From Sphingobacteriia bacterium (lineage in GTDB: Bacteria > Bacteroidota > Bacteroidia > Chitinophagales > Chitinophagaceae), in assembly GCA_947452295.1 (NCBI GenBank), contig CANGCK010000028.1, positions 1-41,264 of the forward strand: 41,264 nt of DNA, given 5' to 3'. Of the stretch, positions 40,972-41,264 are shown piece by piece. Numbering within the stretch: the first letter of the stretch is position 1; each line of letters opens with the position of its first letter. Position numbers and translations under genes: made by a program. The notes under the pieces are model-generated. The model made no database searches. It was given only the letters and a program-made list of their open reading frames with translations, and had not been told where the DNA came from.

Positions 40972-41264
40972 TTATAAGTTTTTATTTTTATCTGCTATCA
41001 GGTTGCCGTTTGCATCATACACATAATCGGTATCGGTTTTATTTTTCTGCAAATATTTAAAATCTCCCAATACGCTGCTGCTGTCATTTACTGCATCTAC
41101 TACTTTTTGTAACCGGTTGCTGCCCGGCAAGTAAGTGTACGTTAGTTGGTCTATTAATTGTGAGCTGGTTGCTATAGGTTTTTTTAACCCGTATTGGTTC
41201 ATACTCAAGATATTGCCATTGGCATCGTAACTTAAATTATTAGCGGTATAATTTATGCCTGAAG
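40972..41264 (-). CDS. RHS-repeat protein, C-terminal part; 5' part beyond the right edge
   Basis: The minus-strand frame is open from the window edge (41264) to a stop at 40972-40974. Two YD repeats are visible: LSYDANGNILSMNQYG and TDYVYDANGNLIADKNKN, separated by LTYTYLPGSNRLQKVVDA. These are typical of RHS/YD-repeat shells that enclose toxins or adhesins. The frame stops directly after a YD repeat, where more core and a variable C-terminal domain would be expected, so the gene may be truncated or a displaced fragment. An apparent start within it (TTG at 41208) is not a real start. Confidence 0.75.
   Translation of the reverse strand, partial: SGINYTANNLSYDANGNILSMNQYGLKKPIATSSQLIDQLTYTYLPGSNRLQKVVDAVNDSSSVLGDFKYLQKNKTDTDYVYDANGNLIADKNKNL

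Noticed and set aside
40972..41208. A short complete gene of 78 codons
   Set aside because: Its apparent start is a TTG inside an open frame that continues to the window edge with a further YD repeat, so it is the end of a longer RHS gene.

Overview
The window looks like chromosomal DNA of an AT-rich member of the Bacteroidota, most likely Chitinophagia/Chitinophagaceae. That placement is an inference from protein style: a TonB receptor with a carboxypeptidase-regulatory-like N-terminal domain, DUF3347 and DUF3810 proteins, a short (~476 aa) arginine decarboxylase, type B L31, and bacillithiol genes. Many genes also carry the Bacteroidota -7 promoter element TAnnTTTG just upstream. No rRNA, tRNA, CRISPR array, insertion sequence or prophage was seen.

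Layout. (1) 1-1122: 5' part of a minus-strand secreted protein with a 66-bp/22-residue tandem repeat, cut by the left edge. (2) 1635-11604: a ten-kilobase minus-strand operon for L-fucose. It encodes a secreted alpha-L-fucosidase (GH29), a secreted beta-galactosidase (GH35), the fucose permease FucP, a mutarotase, and a full non-phosphorylative route: fucose dehydrogenase, fuconolactonase, a UxaA-family dehydratase, a 2-keto-3-deoxy-fuconate dehydrogenase and a diketo-acid hydrolase. A divergent AraC-type regulator (11810-12688) sits across an intergenic region with a repeated, partly palindromic motif. (3) 12784-16288: a kinase-like unknown protein, a 4'-phosphopantetheinyl transferase, dCTP deaminase and a DUF3810 membrane metallopeptidase-like protein, arranged as two convergent pairs that overlap by four bases.

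(4) 16399-22895, plus strand: DUF177/YceD, rpmF, plsX, a PlsC-like acyltransferase, a cystathionine beta-synthase-like enzyme, class II fructose-bisphosphate aldolase, accD and smpB. (5) 22901-28286, minus strand: aguA, aguB and bshB1 (putrescine and bacillithiol synthesis in one unit), rpmE type B, yajQ, lgt and a bacilliredoxin. (6) 28505-34426: a small heat-shock protein on plus, then on minus an NTF2-like secreted protein with arginine decarboxylase (first step of the aguA/aguB route), and thrS-infC-rpmI-rplT with a probable internal promoter and structured leader before rpmI. (7) 34535-41264: a secreted unknown protein, a TonB-dependent receptor with a DUF3347 lipoprotein, an ABC-F ATPase, and RHS-repeat sequence at the right edge that appears truncated.

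The strongest system is the fucose operon, a self-contained route from fucosylated galactosides to (by inference) pyruvate and lactate. Its less ordinary parts are the UxaA-type dehydratase and a fucose dehydrogenase whose catalytic-Lys position is Asn. The most open-ended item is the unknown protein at 12784-13866, whose motif order resembles a protein-kinase fold.
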